64,000 nt of DNA, from positions 2,232,001 through 2,296,000 of the forward strand of contig NC_014830.1 in NCBI RefSeq assembly GCF_000184685.1. Direction: 5' to 3'. This DNA comes from Intrasporangium calvum DSM 43043 (GTDB lineage Bacteria; Actinomycetota; Actinomycetes; Actinomycetales; Dermatophilaceae). The first letter of the stretch is position 1. Each line of letters begins with the position of its first letter. The notes under the pieces were generated by a model. The model made no database searches, had not been told where the DNA came from, and worked only from the letters and a program-made list of their open reading frames with translations. A program made the translations under genes and the position numbers. Shown here one piece after another: positions 54,239 to 62,761 of the stretch.

Positions 54239-55796
54239 GGCTGGCGAGCACGTCGGCCGCCCGCCGGTCGTAGAGGGACGCGCTCACGCGCACCCCGAGC
54301 CACGCCACCCCTCCGCCCAGGGCGGCACCGATGACCAGCGTGGGCAGCACCGCCCAGCTGCTGCCGGTCCACGCGAGCAGCCCGAGCAGCAGTACCGGCG
54401 CTGCCAGACCGAGGGTGCCGATGCTCGAGATCGTCTGGGCCAGCAGCGTCATCCCGACGGCCCCGGGCGGCGTCTGGAAGGGACTCTCCCCCGGCTTCGG
54501 GACGGGGTACGGCAGCACGATGCTCATCGTCGACGAGATGGCGTAGCCGGCGCCGAGGAGCGCCAGCGATGCTCCCCCCAGAACCGGCAGCAGGTCCCAT
54601 CGACCCACGACCCACGCGCCGACGACGCAGTAGACCACGACGAGCGGCAGCGCGAGGAGCAGGCTCGGGATGAGCCTCCCGCGTCGGTCCGCCCGTCCGG
54701 GAACTCCTGCGGCGACGTGCATCCAGAAGGCCGTGGAGTCATAGGCCGTCGCGTTGTGCTCGCTCCAGCTGAGCAGGAAGGCGGCGAGGGGACCCATCAG
54801 CAGGGGCACCCACGCCAGGTCGGTGGAGTAGTACGGGATGAGGAGGGCGAGCGGTGCGACCGGGCTGAGGAGCATCGAGACCTGGTAGCGCGGATCCCGA
54901 GCCCAGTAGGTCAGCACCCGGGCGCAGACCGCCCACACGGCGGTGTCCGGCACGCGGCCGAGGACTCCCAGCTCCCCGACACGGGCGCTCGTCGATGCTG
55001 CTCGCGCCGCCCCGCGCGGGGACTGGACCTGACCGCGGACCGCCCTGTCCCACAGCACCGTCGCGACGAAGAGCCCCGCAGCAGCCAGGGTCAGACGCAG
55101 CAGGCCGAGCAGCAGGTCCCCCGCTGCGATGTCCCCCGGCGCCGCCCAGGCCCAGCCGAGCGGCGTCCAGCCGAGAACCAGCGAGGCGGATGCGACGAGG
55201 CCTTCGACGTCGCTGGCGGCCTGTCCCGCCAGCGAGGCAGCCGGAACGCCGACCGCGAGGAGGACGAGGCCGAGGATCGCGGTGACGTCCCGACCCCTCC
55301 GGCTCGACACGGCACCCGTCGCCAGGGCTGAGACCCACCGGCTGAGAGTGATCGCGGTCAGCAGGCCGATCGGCACCGCGAGCAGGGCCGTGATCGTCGA
55401 CCACACCGTCTGGGAAGACGCAATCACCACCCCGACACCGATGACCATCGACGCGATGGCGGGCAGGCCGACGAGCGCGCCGAGCACCAGGCCGATGGCC
55501 AGCTGTCTGGCCGGGACGGCGAAGGTGGCGAACCGCGCCGGGTCGAGCGTCGGGTCGGACCCGAAGGCCAGCAGCGGCAGGAGGATCCACAAGATGATGC
55601 CCGCCGAGCCGCCGATCGGCAGGGCCAGCCGAGCTGACTCGGGCGCGCCGCGCAGGGCGGCCACGCCCACGGTCAGCGCGACGACCACGAACCCCCCGTA
55701 GAGCACCCCGAGGACGACTCCGATGGCTTGGGCCCGGCTGCGGCGGAGGGTGTTGCGGAGCAGGTCGACCTTCAATCGGACGAGGTGCGCAACCAT
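54228..55796 (-). CDS. ABC-2-type transporter permease
   Basis: 522 residues with about 12 hydrophobic segments, long for a permease; the two halves are similar in layout and could be an internal duplication. The N-terminus begins [20 protein letters not shown]. Overlaps its ATPase gene by 25 bases. A two-gene exporter of unknown cargo. The 3' end overlaps ppgK convergently. Confidence 0.88.
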   Translation of the reverse strand: MVAHLVRLKVDLLRNTLRRSRAQAIGVVLGVLYGGFVVVALTVGVAALRGAPESARLALPIGGSAGIILWILLPLLAFGSDPTLDPARFATFAVPARQLAIGLVLGALVGLPAIASMVIGVGVVIASSQTVWSTITALLAVPIGLLTAITLSRWVSALATGAVSSRRGRDVTAILGLVLLAVGVPAASLAGQAASDVEGLVASASLVLGWTPLGWAWAAPGDIAAGDLLLGLLRLTLAAAGLFVATVLWDRAVRGQVQSPRGAARAASTSARVGELGVLGRVPDTAVWAVCARVLTYWARDPRYQVSMLLSPVAPLALLIPYYSTDLAWVPLLMGPLAAFLLSWSEHNATAYDSTAFWMHVAAGVPGRADRRGRLIPSLLLALPLVVVYCVVGAWVVGRWDLLPVLGGASLALLGAGYAISSTMSIVLPYPVPKPGESPFQTPPGAVGMTLLAQTISSIGTLGLAAPVLLLGLLAWTGSSWAVLPTLVIGAALGGGVAWLGVRVSASLYDRRAADVLASLSE

Positions 55797-56578
55797 GCGA
55801 GCCCCTCCACCTCCGTCGAGCCGCCGACGAGGTCGACGAAACGCTCCTCGAGGCTGCTGCCAGACCGGACCTCGTCCACCGTGCCCTGGGCGAGGACGAG
55901 ACCATCCGAGATGACCGCGACGTGTGAGCAGATCCGCTCCACGAGGTCCATGACGTGGCTGGAGAGCACGACGGTGCCACCGGCGGCCACGACGTCTGTG
56001 AGGATCCCCCTGATCGTCGCGGCGGACACCGGGTCAACGGCCTCGAAGGGCTCGTCGAGGACGAGGACGCGGGGCGCGTGGATCAGGGCGGTCGCGAGAG
56101 TCACCTTCTTGGTCATCCCCGCCGAGTAGTCGACGACGAGCTTGCCCTGTGCGTCCGTCAGCCCGAGTGCCTTGAGCAGCTCGTCGGCCCGGGCCTGCGC
56201 GACCTCCCGGGAAAGCCCGTGCAGCAGCCCGGCGTAGACGATCAGCTGAAGGCCGGTGAGCCGGTCGAAGGTACGCAGCCCGTCGGGCAGGATCCCGATG
56301 AGCTGTTTCGCGGCCACGGGATCGGACCACACGTCGTGACCGAGGACGAGGACCCGCCCGGAGTCCGGCCTGAGCAGGCCGGTGGCCATCGACAGGGTCG
56401 TCGTCTTGCCGGCGCCGTTCGGCCCGACGAGTCCGAAGAAGGCGCCGCGCGGCACGTCGAGGTCGATCCCCTTGACGGCAACGACGTCGCCGAACCGCTT
56501 GCCGAGCCCGCGCATGGCGATCGCCGGCCCAGCGACGGGATCACCTTGCGGCGCAGGCAGGTTGAGTTGTTCGGTCAT
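55772..56578 (-). CDS. ABC transporter ATP-binding protein
   Basis: 268 residues: Walker A GLVGPNGAGKTTTLSMA, signature DYSAGMTKKVTLATALIHA (SAGM in place of SGGQ), Walker B VLVLDEPFEAVDPVSA, H-loop VVLSSHVMDL. It energises the adjacent ABC-2 permease. GGGGG precedes the ATG at 56578. The departure in the signature motif is of the kind found in ABC-2 exporters. Confidence 0.92.
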   Translation of the reverse strand: MTEQLNLPAPQGDPVAGPAIAMRGLGKRFGDVVAVKGIDLDVPRGAFFGLVGPNGAGKTTTLSMATGLLRPDSGRVLVLGHDVWSDPVAAKQLIGILPDGLRTFDRLTGLQLIVYAGLLHGLSREVAQARADELLKALGLTDAQGKLVVDYSAGMTKKVTLATALIHAPRVLVLDEPFEAVDPVSAATIRGILTDVVAAGGTVVLSSHVMDLVERICSHVAVISDGLVLAQGTVDEVRSGSSLEERFVDLVGGSTEVEGLAWLRTSSD

Positions 56579-56602
56579 GCATCCCCCTGAGTTGTCGTCC
56601 GG

Positions 56603-57256
56603 TCAGAAGACGCCGGACTCGCCGTCGCCGAGGTACCTCAGCGTGAGCCCGTCGACGCCGGCGAAGGACTCGATGTGCCCGGAGTACATCTTCTTGCCCC
56701 GGTCCGACAGGAGCGCGTCGTGGATCGGGACGAAGAACCGCGGTGCGATCCGCGCGACGAAGGCGATCGAGTCCCGGCTGGCGCACCACGGCGCGTTGAG
56801 CGGGTGCGCGAGCACGTCCACCTCGCCCGGCTCGGCGTCGTACGCATCGCCCGGGTGGAAGAGGCTCGGCTCGCCCTCGGCGCGGAGCACGAGGCCGACG
56901 TTGGGGATGACCGGCATCTTGTCGTGGTTGAACGCATGCAGCTCACCGACCGGCGTCACCGTCACGTCGCCGAGCTCGAACCGCTCGCCGCGCGCGGAGG
57001 GCCTGGCTCGGAGCCCCTCCTCGGCCAGCTTGCCCGCTGTCAATGGGTCCGTGTGGACGCTCGCCCGGGGGTTGGCCCTGATGACCCGGGCTGCCGGCTC
57101 GGGATCGAAGTGGTCGGGGTGGTGGTGCGTGACGAGGATGGCATCGAGGTCGGTGAGGTCCTCGAAGCCAGCGGAGAAGTTGCCCGGGTCGATGAGGATC
57201 CGCCGGTCGGCCATCTCGACGAGAAGGCAGGCGTGCCCCAGATGAGTGACTCGCAT
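56603..57256 (-). CDS. Metallo-beta-lactamase-fold hydrolase
   Basis: 217 residues. MRVTHLGHACLLVEMADRRILIDPG, the metal motif VTHHHPDHFDP (HxHxDH), VTPVGELHAF and LFHPGDAYD with late His in NAPWC region; UlaG/YtnP-like. Hydrolyses an unknown ester or lactone-type substrate in the cytoplasm. Leaderless ATG with TAGGTT at 57263-57268. It is 24 bases upstream of the ABC operon and may be co-transcribed. Confidence 0.9.
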   Translation of the reverse strand: MRVTHLGHACLLVEMADRRILIDPGNFSAGFEDLTDLDAILVTHHHPDHFDPEPAARVIRANPRASVHTDPLTAGKLAEEGLRARPSARGERFELGDVTVTPVGELHAFNHDKMPVIPNVGLVLRAEGEPSLFHPGDAYDAEPGEVDVLAHPLNAPWCASRDSIAFVARIAPRFFVPIHDALLSDRGKKMYSGHIESFAGVDGLTLRYLGDGESGVF

Positions 57257-57262
57257 GTCACC

Positions 57263-57268
57263 AACCTA
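57263..57268 (-). promoter_or_regulatory. -10 element, leaderless promoter of the metallo-hydrolase gene
   Basis: TAGGTT (minus strand) ends 6 bases before the ATG at 57256. Confidence 0.5.
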
Positions 57269-58513
57269 GGACATCGGGCCTGCCAAGGGGCCGCCGTGGT
57301 GGGTCAGCGGCTCGGGGGCCCTCAGCCAGGGCACGACGCCCGACAGGCAGACCAGCCCGGTCACGAGGAAGGCGACGCCGAAGCCGAGTCCGTCCGCGAC
57401 CAGGCCGATGAGAATGGGCCCGATGATCGCGCCCCCGTCCTGCGCCATCTGGAACGTCGAGAGGACTCGGCCACCGTTGCGCTCGCGTCCGACGACGTCG
57501 GCGAGCGCCGCCTGCTGGGCGGGGTTGACGAAGCCCGCGCCGACTCCTGAGATCGCGGACAAGCCGAGGAGAATGACCAGGCCGAGGCCGACCGAGACCG
57601 ACCGGTGCTGCGCCAGCCCGAGCAGCGCCATGGCCACCCCCATGACGACCAGTCCGACGATGACGAGGGGGCGGCGACCGACGCGGTCGGCCAGGCGCCC
57701 GGAGAACTGCAGTGTGGCGGCGGTCCCGACGGCTCCGATGGCCAGCGTTGCGCCGGCGACCCACGGGCGGTCGAGAACCGCGGTCGCGAGCAGCGGCAGC
57801 ACCGCCATCCGCACGCCGAAGTTCGTCCACCCGTTGGCGACGCCGGATGCGAGCGCCGCCCGGTACACCGGGGAGGCCCACGCCTCGGACAGGGTCATCA
57901 CGTCGCGTTCGACGCCGTCGTCCGCCGGTCGCAGGCGGGCGCCCCCCAGCCCCACCCCCACGACGAGCGCCGCGACGAGGAGGGCGACGCCGTAGACGAT
58001 GAAGGGGGTGTGGAGGCCCAAGCCGCCCAGCAGGCCGCCCAGCACCGGCCCGATCATCCCGCCGATGAGGAACGCGGACGCGTAGGTGGAGGACACTCTC
58101 CCGCGGGCACCGGGCGGGGCGAGTCGCACGAGCAGGGCCATCGCGGAGATGGTGAACATCGTCGAGCCGATGCCGCCGAGCCCCCGGAACAGGAGAAGCT
58201 GGACGTAGGACTGGGCGAAGGCCGTGGCGAATGACGAGGCGGCGACGATGACGAGGCCGGTGAGGTAGACGGGCCGCTCCCCCAGGCGGCTCACGAGCTC
58301 GCCGCCCGCCGGCGCGAACACGAGGCGGAAGAACGCGAACGCGGACACGATGACACTCGCAGCCGCCACCCCGACGTCGAACGAGCGCGCGTACGCCGGG
58401 AGGACCGGTGAGACGATCCCGTAGCCGAGGGCGATGACGAAGGCCGAACCGACGAGGATCCAGATCTCTCTCGGGATCTGGATCCGGGCCGGAGCACTCG
58501 TCGTCGTCACCAC
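57266..58513 (-). CDS. MFS transporter
   Basis: 415 residues, 12 hydrophobic segments, with GYGIVSPVLPAYARSFDVG at the start, the loop SRLGERPVYLTGLVIVAASSFATAF and the repeat motif GRLADRVGRRPLVIVGLVVMGVAMALLG. Probably a drug-efflux type DHA1 transporter. I chose GTG 58513, preceded by GGGTGAG, rather than an ATG within the upstream inverted repeat that would add 40 low-complexity residues. The last bases overlap the promoter of the metallo-hydrolase gene. Confidence 0.9.
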   Translation of the reverse strand: MVTTTSAPARIQIPREIWILVGSAFVIALGYGIVSPVLPAYARSFDVGVAAASVIVSAFAFFRLVFAPAGGELVSRLGERPVYLTGLVIVAASSFATAFAQSYVQLLLFRGLGGIGSTMFTISAMALLVRLAPPGARGRVSSTYASAFLIGGMIGPVLGGLLGGLGLHTPFIVYGVALLVAALVVGVGLGGARLRPADDGVERDVMTLSEAWASPVYRAALASGVANGWTNFGVRMAVLPLLATAVLDRPWVAGATLAIGAVGTAATLQFSGRLADRVGRRPLVIVGLVVMGVAMALLGLAQHRSVSVGLGLVILLGLSAISGVGAGFVNPAQQAALADVVGRERNGGRVLSTFQMAQDGGAIIGPILIGLVADGLGFGVAFLVTGLVCLSGVVPWLRAPEPLTHHGGPLAGPMS

Positions 58514-58573
58514 GACGTCATTCTCACCCGGCGGGCCGACACTCCCCCAATCGGGCTGGGAGGGCGGGGACGT

Positions 58574-58632
58574 CGGGAGCGAGCTCAGCGGCATACGGAC
58601 AGTGGTGGCGTATGCCGCTGGGCTCGCTCCCG
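58574..58632. repeat. Inverted pair of dispersed repeats (24-bp stem)
   Basis: Arms 58574-58597 and 58609-58632 match in 23 of 24 positions (the odd one is a G-U wobble in RNA) around an 11-base spacer. Each arm contains a full copy of the dispersed repeat: reverse at 58579-58597 (GAGCTCAGCGGCATACG core) and forward at 58609-58627. It lies between the MFS start and the end of the flavoprotein gene and probably acts as a terminator for the latter. Confidence 0.85.
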
Positions 58633-58735
58633 CTGACCCGCGGGCTGGGTGCCTGGCGAGGCCGACGTGGTGCCCCATCATGCTGATGGTGGTTGGTGAA
58701 GGTCACCGCGCGGCGCTCGGGGAGTGCGGGGACGA

Positions 58736-60322
58736 TCACCCCAATGCGGCGACCGCTCGCGCCAGCTCCCGCCCGGTCAGCACGCAGCCGCCGAGAAGTG
58801 TGCCTTCCAGGGTGCGCTTGCCGTGCATACCCCCGCCCCCGAAGCCAGCAGCCTCGCCGATGGCGTAGAGACCGGGTAGCACCTCCCCATCAGCACGAAG
58901 GACGCGACAGCGCTCGTCGGTCTCGATCCCACCCAGGGTCTTGCGCGCGACGGGGCGCAGCCGGATCGCGACGAGCTCGCCGTGGTCGCCCGCGGCGATC
59001 GGCACAAAGGCCGACGTGCGCAGCCGGTCGCCGAGGAAGGCCCGGACGTTGCGCAACGCAACGAGCTGCGGGTCGGAGAACAACCGACGTCCTCGCGCGA
59101 TCTCGGCGTCATACGCAGTCACGTCACGGATCAGCGCCGCGGCGTCGATCGGCGTGCCAGGGGTGAGCTCGGTCATGCGCTCGGCGAGTGTCGCCAGGTC
59201 GGGGCCAGTCACGACGTCGGGACAGCGGCTGATCAGCTCGTCCGCGAGGGCGACGTTGCCACGCAGCAGGTCTCGAGCCACATGGAGCTTGCGCTGTTCG
59301 CGGAAGGCCGGGTTGAAGCGGGCGCCCTGGATGGCGCCTTCCTTGGCGAGAATCTCCCGGTTGAGCACCATCCACGACCAGGGGCGCCCGGTCGCCATGA
59401 TCCGGCTCACCGCGTCACGGGTGTCGTAACCCGCGAGTTGGGGTGGGTCGAAGCGGGAGCCGTCTGCGCGCATCCACAGTCCGGACTTGGGCGGTATCAG
59501 CGCCAGCCCGTGCTCCGGGAAGTCTCCGTCCCAGTGCGCCACGCCTGCCGCGTAGACCCACATGTTCTCGAGGTTCACCACCGACCCGCCCTCATCGGCG
59601 ACGACGTCCTGCAGATGTCCGTCGATGTGGGGCCACACCCCGCCGAGCAGGTCCTCGGGTGGCGTGCCCCACTCGTCCCGTGGCCAGCTGGCCCGGACCT
59701 TGGCCAGGTCTCCGGTCCGGCCGCCTGCGGCGATCACCACGTGCTCTGCACGTGCTTCGAACTCACCGAGAGCGTTGCTCCCGCGCACGCCCACGACCTG
59801 ACCGGACTCCAGGATCAGGTCCTCGACCCGGTGCTCGCAGTGGATCGTCAGGCCTCTGCCCTCGAGGTTCTCGGCCTCCCGGACCAGCGCCGACACCAGC
59901 GCCGGCCCACACCCCCACAGCAGGTGGAACCGGGGAAGTCGGTTGCCGCGACCGTCGCGGGCTCGCTCGGCCCAGTTGGCGACTGGGAGGAAGCCCAGCC
60001 CACGCCCGACCAACCAGTCGCGGACATCGGGGACGCATCGTTCGATGTACCGGCGGGCCCAGGCCTGTTGGTGCGCGCTGTCCGGGCCGAAGTCCGCATA
60101 ACCCTGCCAGTCCTGCCAGGCCAGCTCGAACGAGTCACGGATCCCGAGCCGCCGCTGCTCGGGGCTGTCCACGAAGAAGATGCCTCCGAACGCGTCCCGA
60201 CACTGCCCACCGAGCCAGTCCCGACCCTGGAGCTCGTAGATGGTGACGCGACGGCCGTCTCGGGCCAGTTCCACGGCTGCGACCAGTGCGCTGATGCCGC
60301 CGCCGACGATGATGACGTCCAT
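58736..60322 (-). CDS. FAD-binding dehydrogenase (succinate dehydrogenase/KstD-like flavoprotein)
   Basis: 528 residues. FAD-binding VIIVGGGISALVAAVELARDG and C-terminal GLYAIGEAAGFGGGGMHGKRTLEGTLLGGCVLTGRELA; the middle has NREILAKEGAIQGARFNPAFRE. This fits the actinobacterial FAD-binding dehydrogenase family (Rv0785 type) related to 3-ketosteroid dehydrogenases and fumarate reductases. Substrate unknown. It starts 31 bases after the ThDP enzyme, so the two form an operon. No signal peptide. Confidence 0.88.
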   Translation of the reverse strand: MDVIIVGGGISALVAAVELARDGRRVTIYELQGRDWLGGQCRDAFGGIFFVDSPEQRRLGIRDSFELAWQDWQGYADFGPDSAHQQAWARRYIERCVPDVRDWLVGRGLGFLPVANWAERARDGRGNRLPRFHLLWGCGPALVSALVREAENLEGRGLTIHCEHRVEDLILESGQVVGVRGSNALGEFEARAEHVVIAAGGRTGDLAKVRASWPRDEWGTPPEDLLGGVWPHIDGHLQDVVADEGGSVVNLENMWVYAAGVAHWDGDFPEHGLALIPPKSGLWMRADGSRFDPPQLAGYDTRDAVSRIMATGRPWSWMVLNREILAKEGAIQGARFNPAFREQRKLHVARDLLRGNVALADELISRCPDVVTGPDLATLAERMTELTPGTPIDAAALIRDVTAYDAEIARGRRLFSDPQLVALRNVRAFLGDRLRTSAFVPIAAGDHGELVAIRLRPVARKTLGGIETDERCRVLRADGEVLPGLYAIGEAAGFGGGGMHGKRTLEGTLLGGCVLTGRELARAVAALG

Positions 60323-60353
60323 GTCAGGGTGTGCTCCCGTGTCGAGGGTCAGG

Positions 60354-62021
60354 TCAGGGTGCGATGCGTCGCTTCAGTGCCTTGGCGAGTGGACCGGGCA
60401 GTGATTCCAGGGAACCGAGCACCATGGGGAGTGCCTTGAGGCGGCGCCCGCTGAACACCGGGGGGACGGCCACCTCGACGAGGTGCGGCCCGGGCTCTGC
60501 AAAGGCATTCCGCAGGGCTGTGGCCAGCTCCTGGGTCGTGGTGGCGAGCACTGCGGGGACTCCGAGTCCTCGCGAGACGGCAACGAAGTCCACGGGTGGG
60601 TCGGCGAGGTCGAGCTGCGCCTGCGCCTTCTGGCCGGAGGCCTGCGCGCCGACCCGCTGCAGCTCGACGTCCAAGATTCCGTACGAGCGGTTGTTGAAGA
60701 TCACCACGGTGACATCGAGCCGCTCGCGTGCCATCGTCCACAGGGACTGGATCGTGTACAACGCCGAGCCGTCGGCCTCCAGCGCGACCACCGGACGGTC
60801 CGGACAGGCGATCGCCGCGCCGACCGCGACGGGCAACCCCTGCCCGATCGCCCCGCCGGTCAGGGTCAGGACGTCGTGGGGCGGTGCACCCGCACTCGCA
60901 CCGGCGAAGCTCACCCCGGACGTGTTCGCCTCGTCGGAGACGATCGCTCCCTCGGGCAGCAGCGCGGCGACCGTCCGGCAGGCGGTCTCGGCGGTGAGCC
61001 GGCCCTTGGGCAGTGTGGGGATGCTGACGGGCTGCTTCGACTTCGGTGCCGCCCGCGCCGTCTCACGTGTGACAACCACCTCGGCGAGGGCCTCGAGCGT
61101 GCCCGCCACGTCCTGGCCGTCGGTGGTGAGGCGGTGGATCATGCATCCCTCAGGCACGAGGTAGCTCTTCTTGCCCGGGTAGGCGAAGAAGGACACGGGT
61201 GCCGGCGCGTCGACGAGCACGAGGTGCTTGAGCCCGGCCAGCTGGACGGAGGCCAGCTCGGCGAAGTAGGCGATGCGTTCCACTGGAGGCACGCCGGCAC
61301 CACGCTCGATCCGGCGCGGGAAGACCTCCGCGAACAGGGTGGCACCCGTCGCTGCAGCGATCCGTCCGGCCGCACGCAGCGCCGGCCCGTGCAGCGCAGA
61401 ACCGCCGAGGAGCAGGGCGGACTTCTTGCCGAGAAGGGCAGATCGAGCCGCTTCGATCGCCGCCCCGTCGGCCAGGGGCGGAGTGGCTGGGGCAACCGGA
61501 ACTGCAGGCTGCACCCCCTCGGCCCACGAGAGGTCGGCAGGCACGATCAGCGTCGCCACCTGCCCCGGCGGGCCGCTGGCCGCCGCGACCGCCTCAGCGA
61601 GGTCGGTTGGCAGCGCTTCGGCGCTCGTGGACGTACGCACCCAGCCAGGTGAGACGTTGCGGGCCACGGTCTCGATGTCCGACTGCAGCTGCGCGTCGTA
61701 CTGCACGTGGTAGGTCGCGTGGTCGCCGACGATGTTGACGACGGGAACGCGGGCCCGGCGGGCGTTGTGCAGGTTGGCCAGGCCGTTGCCGAGGCCTGGG
61801 CCGAGGTGCAGCAGGGTTGCCGCTGGCCGACCCGTCATCCGGGCATACCCGTCGGCGGCCCCCGTCGCCACACCTTCGAAGAGGGCGAGCACGGCGCGCA
61901 TCTCCGGGACACTGTCCAGGGCCGCGACGAAGTGCATCTCGGAGGTTCCCGGGTTGGTGAAGCACACGGTCACGCCTGCATCGACCAGTGTGCGCAGCAA
62001 CGCCTGGGCCCCAGTTGGCAT
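60354..62021 (-). CDS. Acetolactate synthase-like thiamine diphosphate enzyme
   Basis: 555 residues. Catalytic Glu 49 in ALFEGVATGAADGYARM, central nucleotide-fold domain (about 180-330), ThDP motif EADGSALYTIQSLWTMARERLDVTVVIFNNRSYGI (about 421; ADGS instead of GDGS). Similar to the acetolactate synthase/benzoylformate decarboxylase group but without a regulatory small subunit nearby, so a different 2-oxoacid substrate is likely. ATG 62021 has GGGAGG upstream. Pairs with the flavoprotein gene. Confidence 0.85.
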   Translation of the reverse strand: MPTGAQALLRTLVDAGVTVCFTNPGTSEMHFVAALDSVPEMRAVLALFEGVATGAADGYARMTGRPAATLLHLGPGLGNGLANLHNARRARVPVVNIVGDHATYHVQYDAQLQSDIETVARNVSPGWVRTSTSAEALPTDLAEAVAAASGPPGQVATLIVPADLSWAEGVQPAVPVAPATPPLADGAAIEAARSALLGKKSALLLGGSALHGPALRAAGRIAAATGATLFAEVFPRRIERGAGVPPVERIAYFAELASVQLAGLKHLVLVDAPAPVSFFAYPGKKSYLVPEGCMIHRLTTDGQDVAGTLEALAEVVVTRETARAAPKSKQPVSIPTLPKGRLTAETACRTVAALLPEGAIVSDEANTSGVSFAGASAGAPPHDVLTLTGGAIGQGLPVAVGAAIACPDRPVVALEADGSALYTIQSLWTMARERLDVTVVIFNNRSYGILDVELQRVGAQASGQKAQAQLDLADPPVDFVAVSRGLGVPAVLATTTQELATALRNAFAEPGPHLVEVAVPPVFSGRRLKALPMVLGSLESLPGPLAKALKRRIAP

Positions 62022-62201
62022 CCGCGCCTCCCTCTGAGTCGACCGGGTCGCACCCGGGCACCGCTCCGACCGCTGGCCATTACCCGCGAGTAGTGATTGG
62101 CGGCGATGGTAGCGGACTGCGCACGCGCGGCGACTGTCGCCTTCATCACAAGGGTGCACCCGCTCGTCCACCCGGACCCGCGGGCCAGAGGCATGGAGGT
62201 G

Positions 62202-62580
62202 GATGAGTCGGCCGATACGCCGGGTTCTGTTCCGCATCTCCGTTGCCGGTGACGCGGCGACGGCCATCCATCTCGGCCGGCCATTGCTGACCGGCTCCAG
62301 CGCCCTACCCGCGCACTCGACCGGGCCGGTCTCGAACGTGCGCTGTCTGGGCTTGCTCCGGGTGGGGTTTACCGAGCCGCTCCAGTCACCTGGCGCGCTG
62401 GTGGTCTCTTACACCACCGTTTCACCCTTACCGACTGCCGAAGCAGTTGGCGGTTTGTTTTCTGTGGCACTGTCCCGCGGGTCACCCCGGGTGGCTGTTG
62501 GCCACCACCCTGCCCTGTGGAGCCCGGACGTTCCTCGGCGGACCCCGAGGGATCCGACGCGACCGCCTGGCCGACTCATC
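62202..62580 (-). ncRNA. rnpB: RNase P RNA (bacterial type A)
   Basis: On the minus strand the RNA begins GATGAGTCGGCC and ends GGCCGACTCATC, a 12-bp P1 helix. Near the 5' end is the universal GAGGAACGTCCGGGCTCCAC (P4/CR-I), followed by AGGGCAGGGTGGTGG; later GGTAAGGGTGAAACGGTGG and AGACCACCAG of CR-II/CR-III are seen. About 379 nt, a normal length. It processes tRNA 5' ends. Ends are accurate to within a few bases. Confidence 0.96.
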
Positions 62581-62598
62581 CGCTCCCCATGATAGATG

Positions 62599-62617
62599 CC
62601 GTATGCCGCTGGGCTCG
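62599..62617 (+). repeat. Dispersed repeat copy (perfect 19-mer)
   Basis: CCGTATGCCGCTGGGCTCG 18 bases upstream of the rnpB 5' end, in the region where its promoter should lie. Confidence 0.85.
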
Positions 62618-62761
62618 CCACGCTGTCAGCTGCCCTGGGCAGCGTGCTGGGACAGGAGGCAAGTCAAGTGATGTGGGTCACAGAACCGTCCCACGTGACA
62701 ACGAGTCCATGACTTCGTTCGTCTTCCATCCGAGAAGCCAATACGCAACCCGCACCAGGAC

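Noticed and set aside
58514-58597. ATG in the repeat as start of the second MFS gene
   Set aside because: The extra residues are low-complexity, the ATG lies in a long hairpin, and GTG 58513 has a ribosome site and fits the family length.
58574-58632. CRISPR or transposon terminal repeats
   Set aside because: Only two inverted copies, no regular spacers, no cas or transposase gene nearby.
58736-60322. Flavoprotein as NadB (L-aspartate oxidase)
   Set aside because: The sequence lacks the NadB-specific SGG-LHGANRLASNSLLE type motif and has the GMHGKRTLEGTLLGG ending of KstD-like dehydrogenases.
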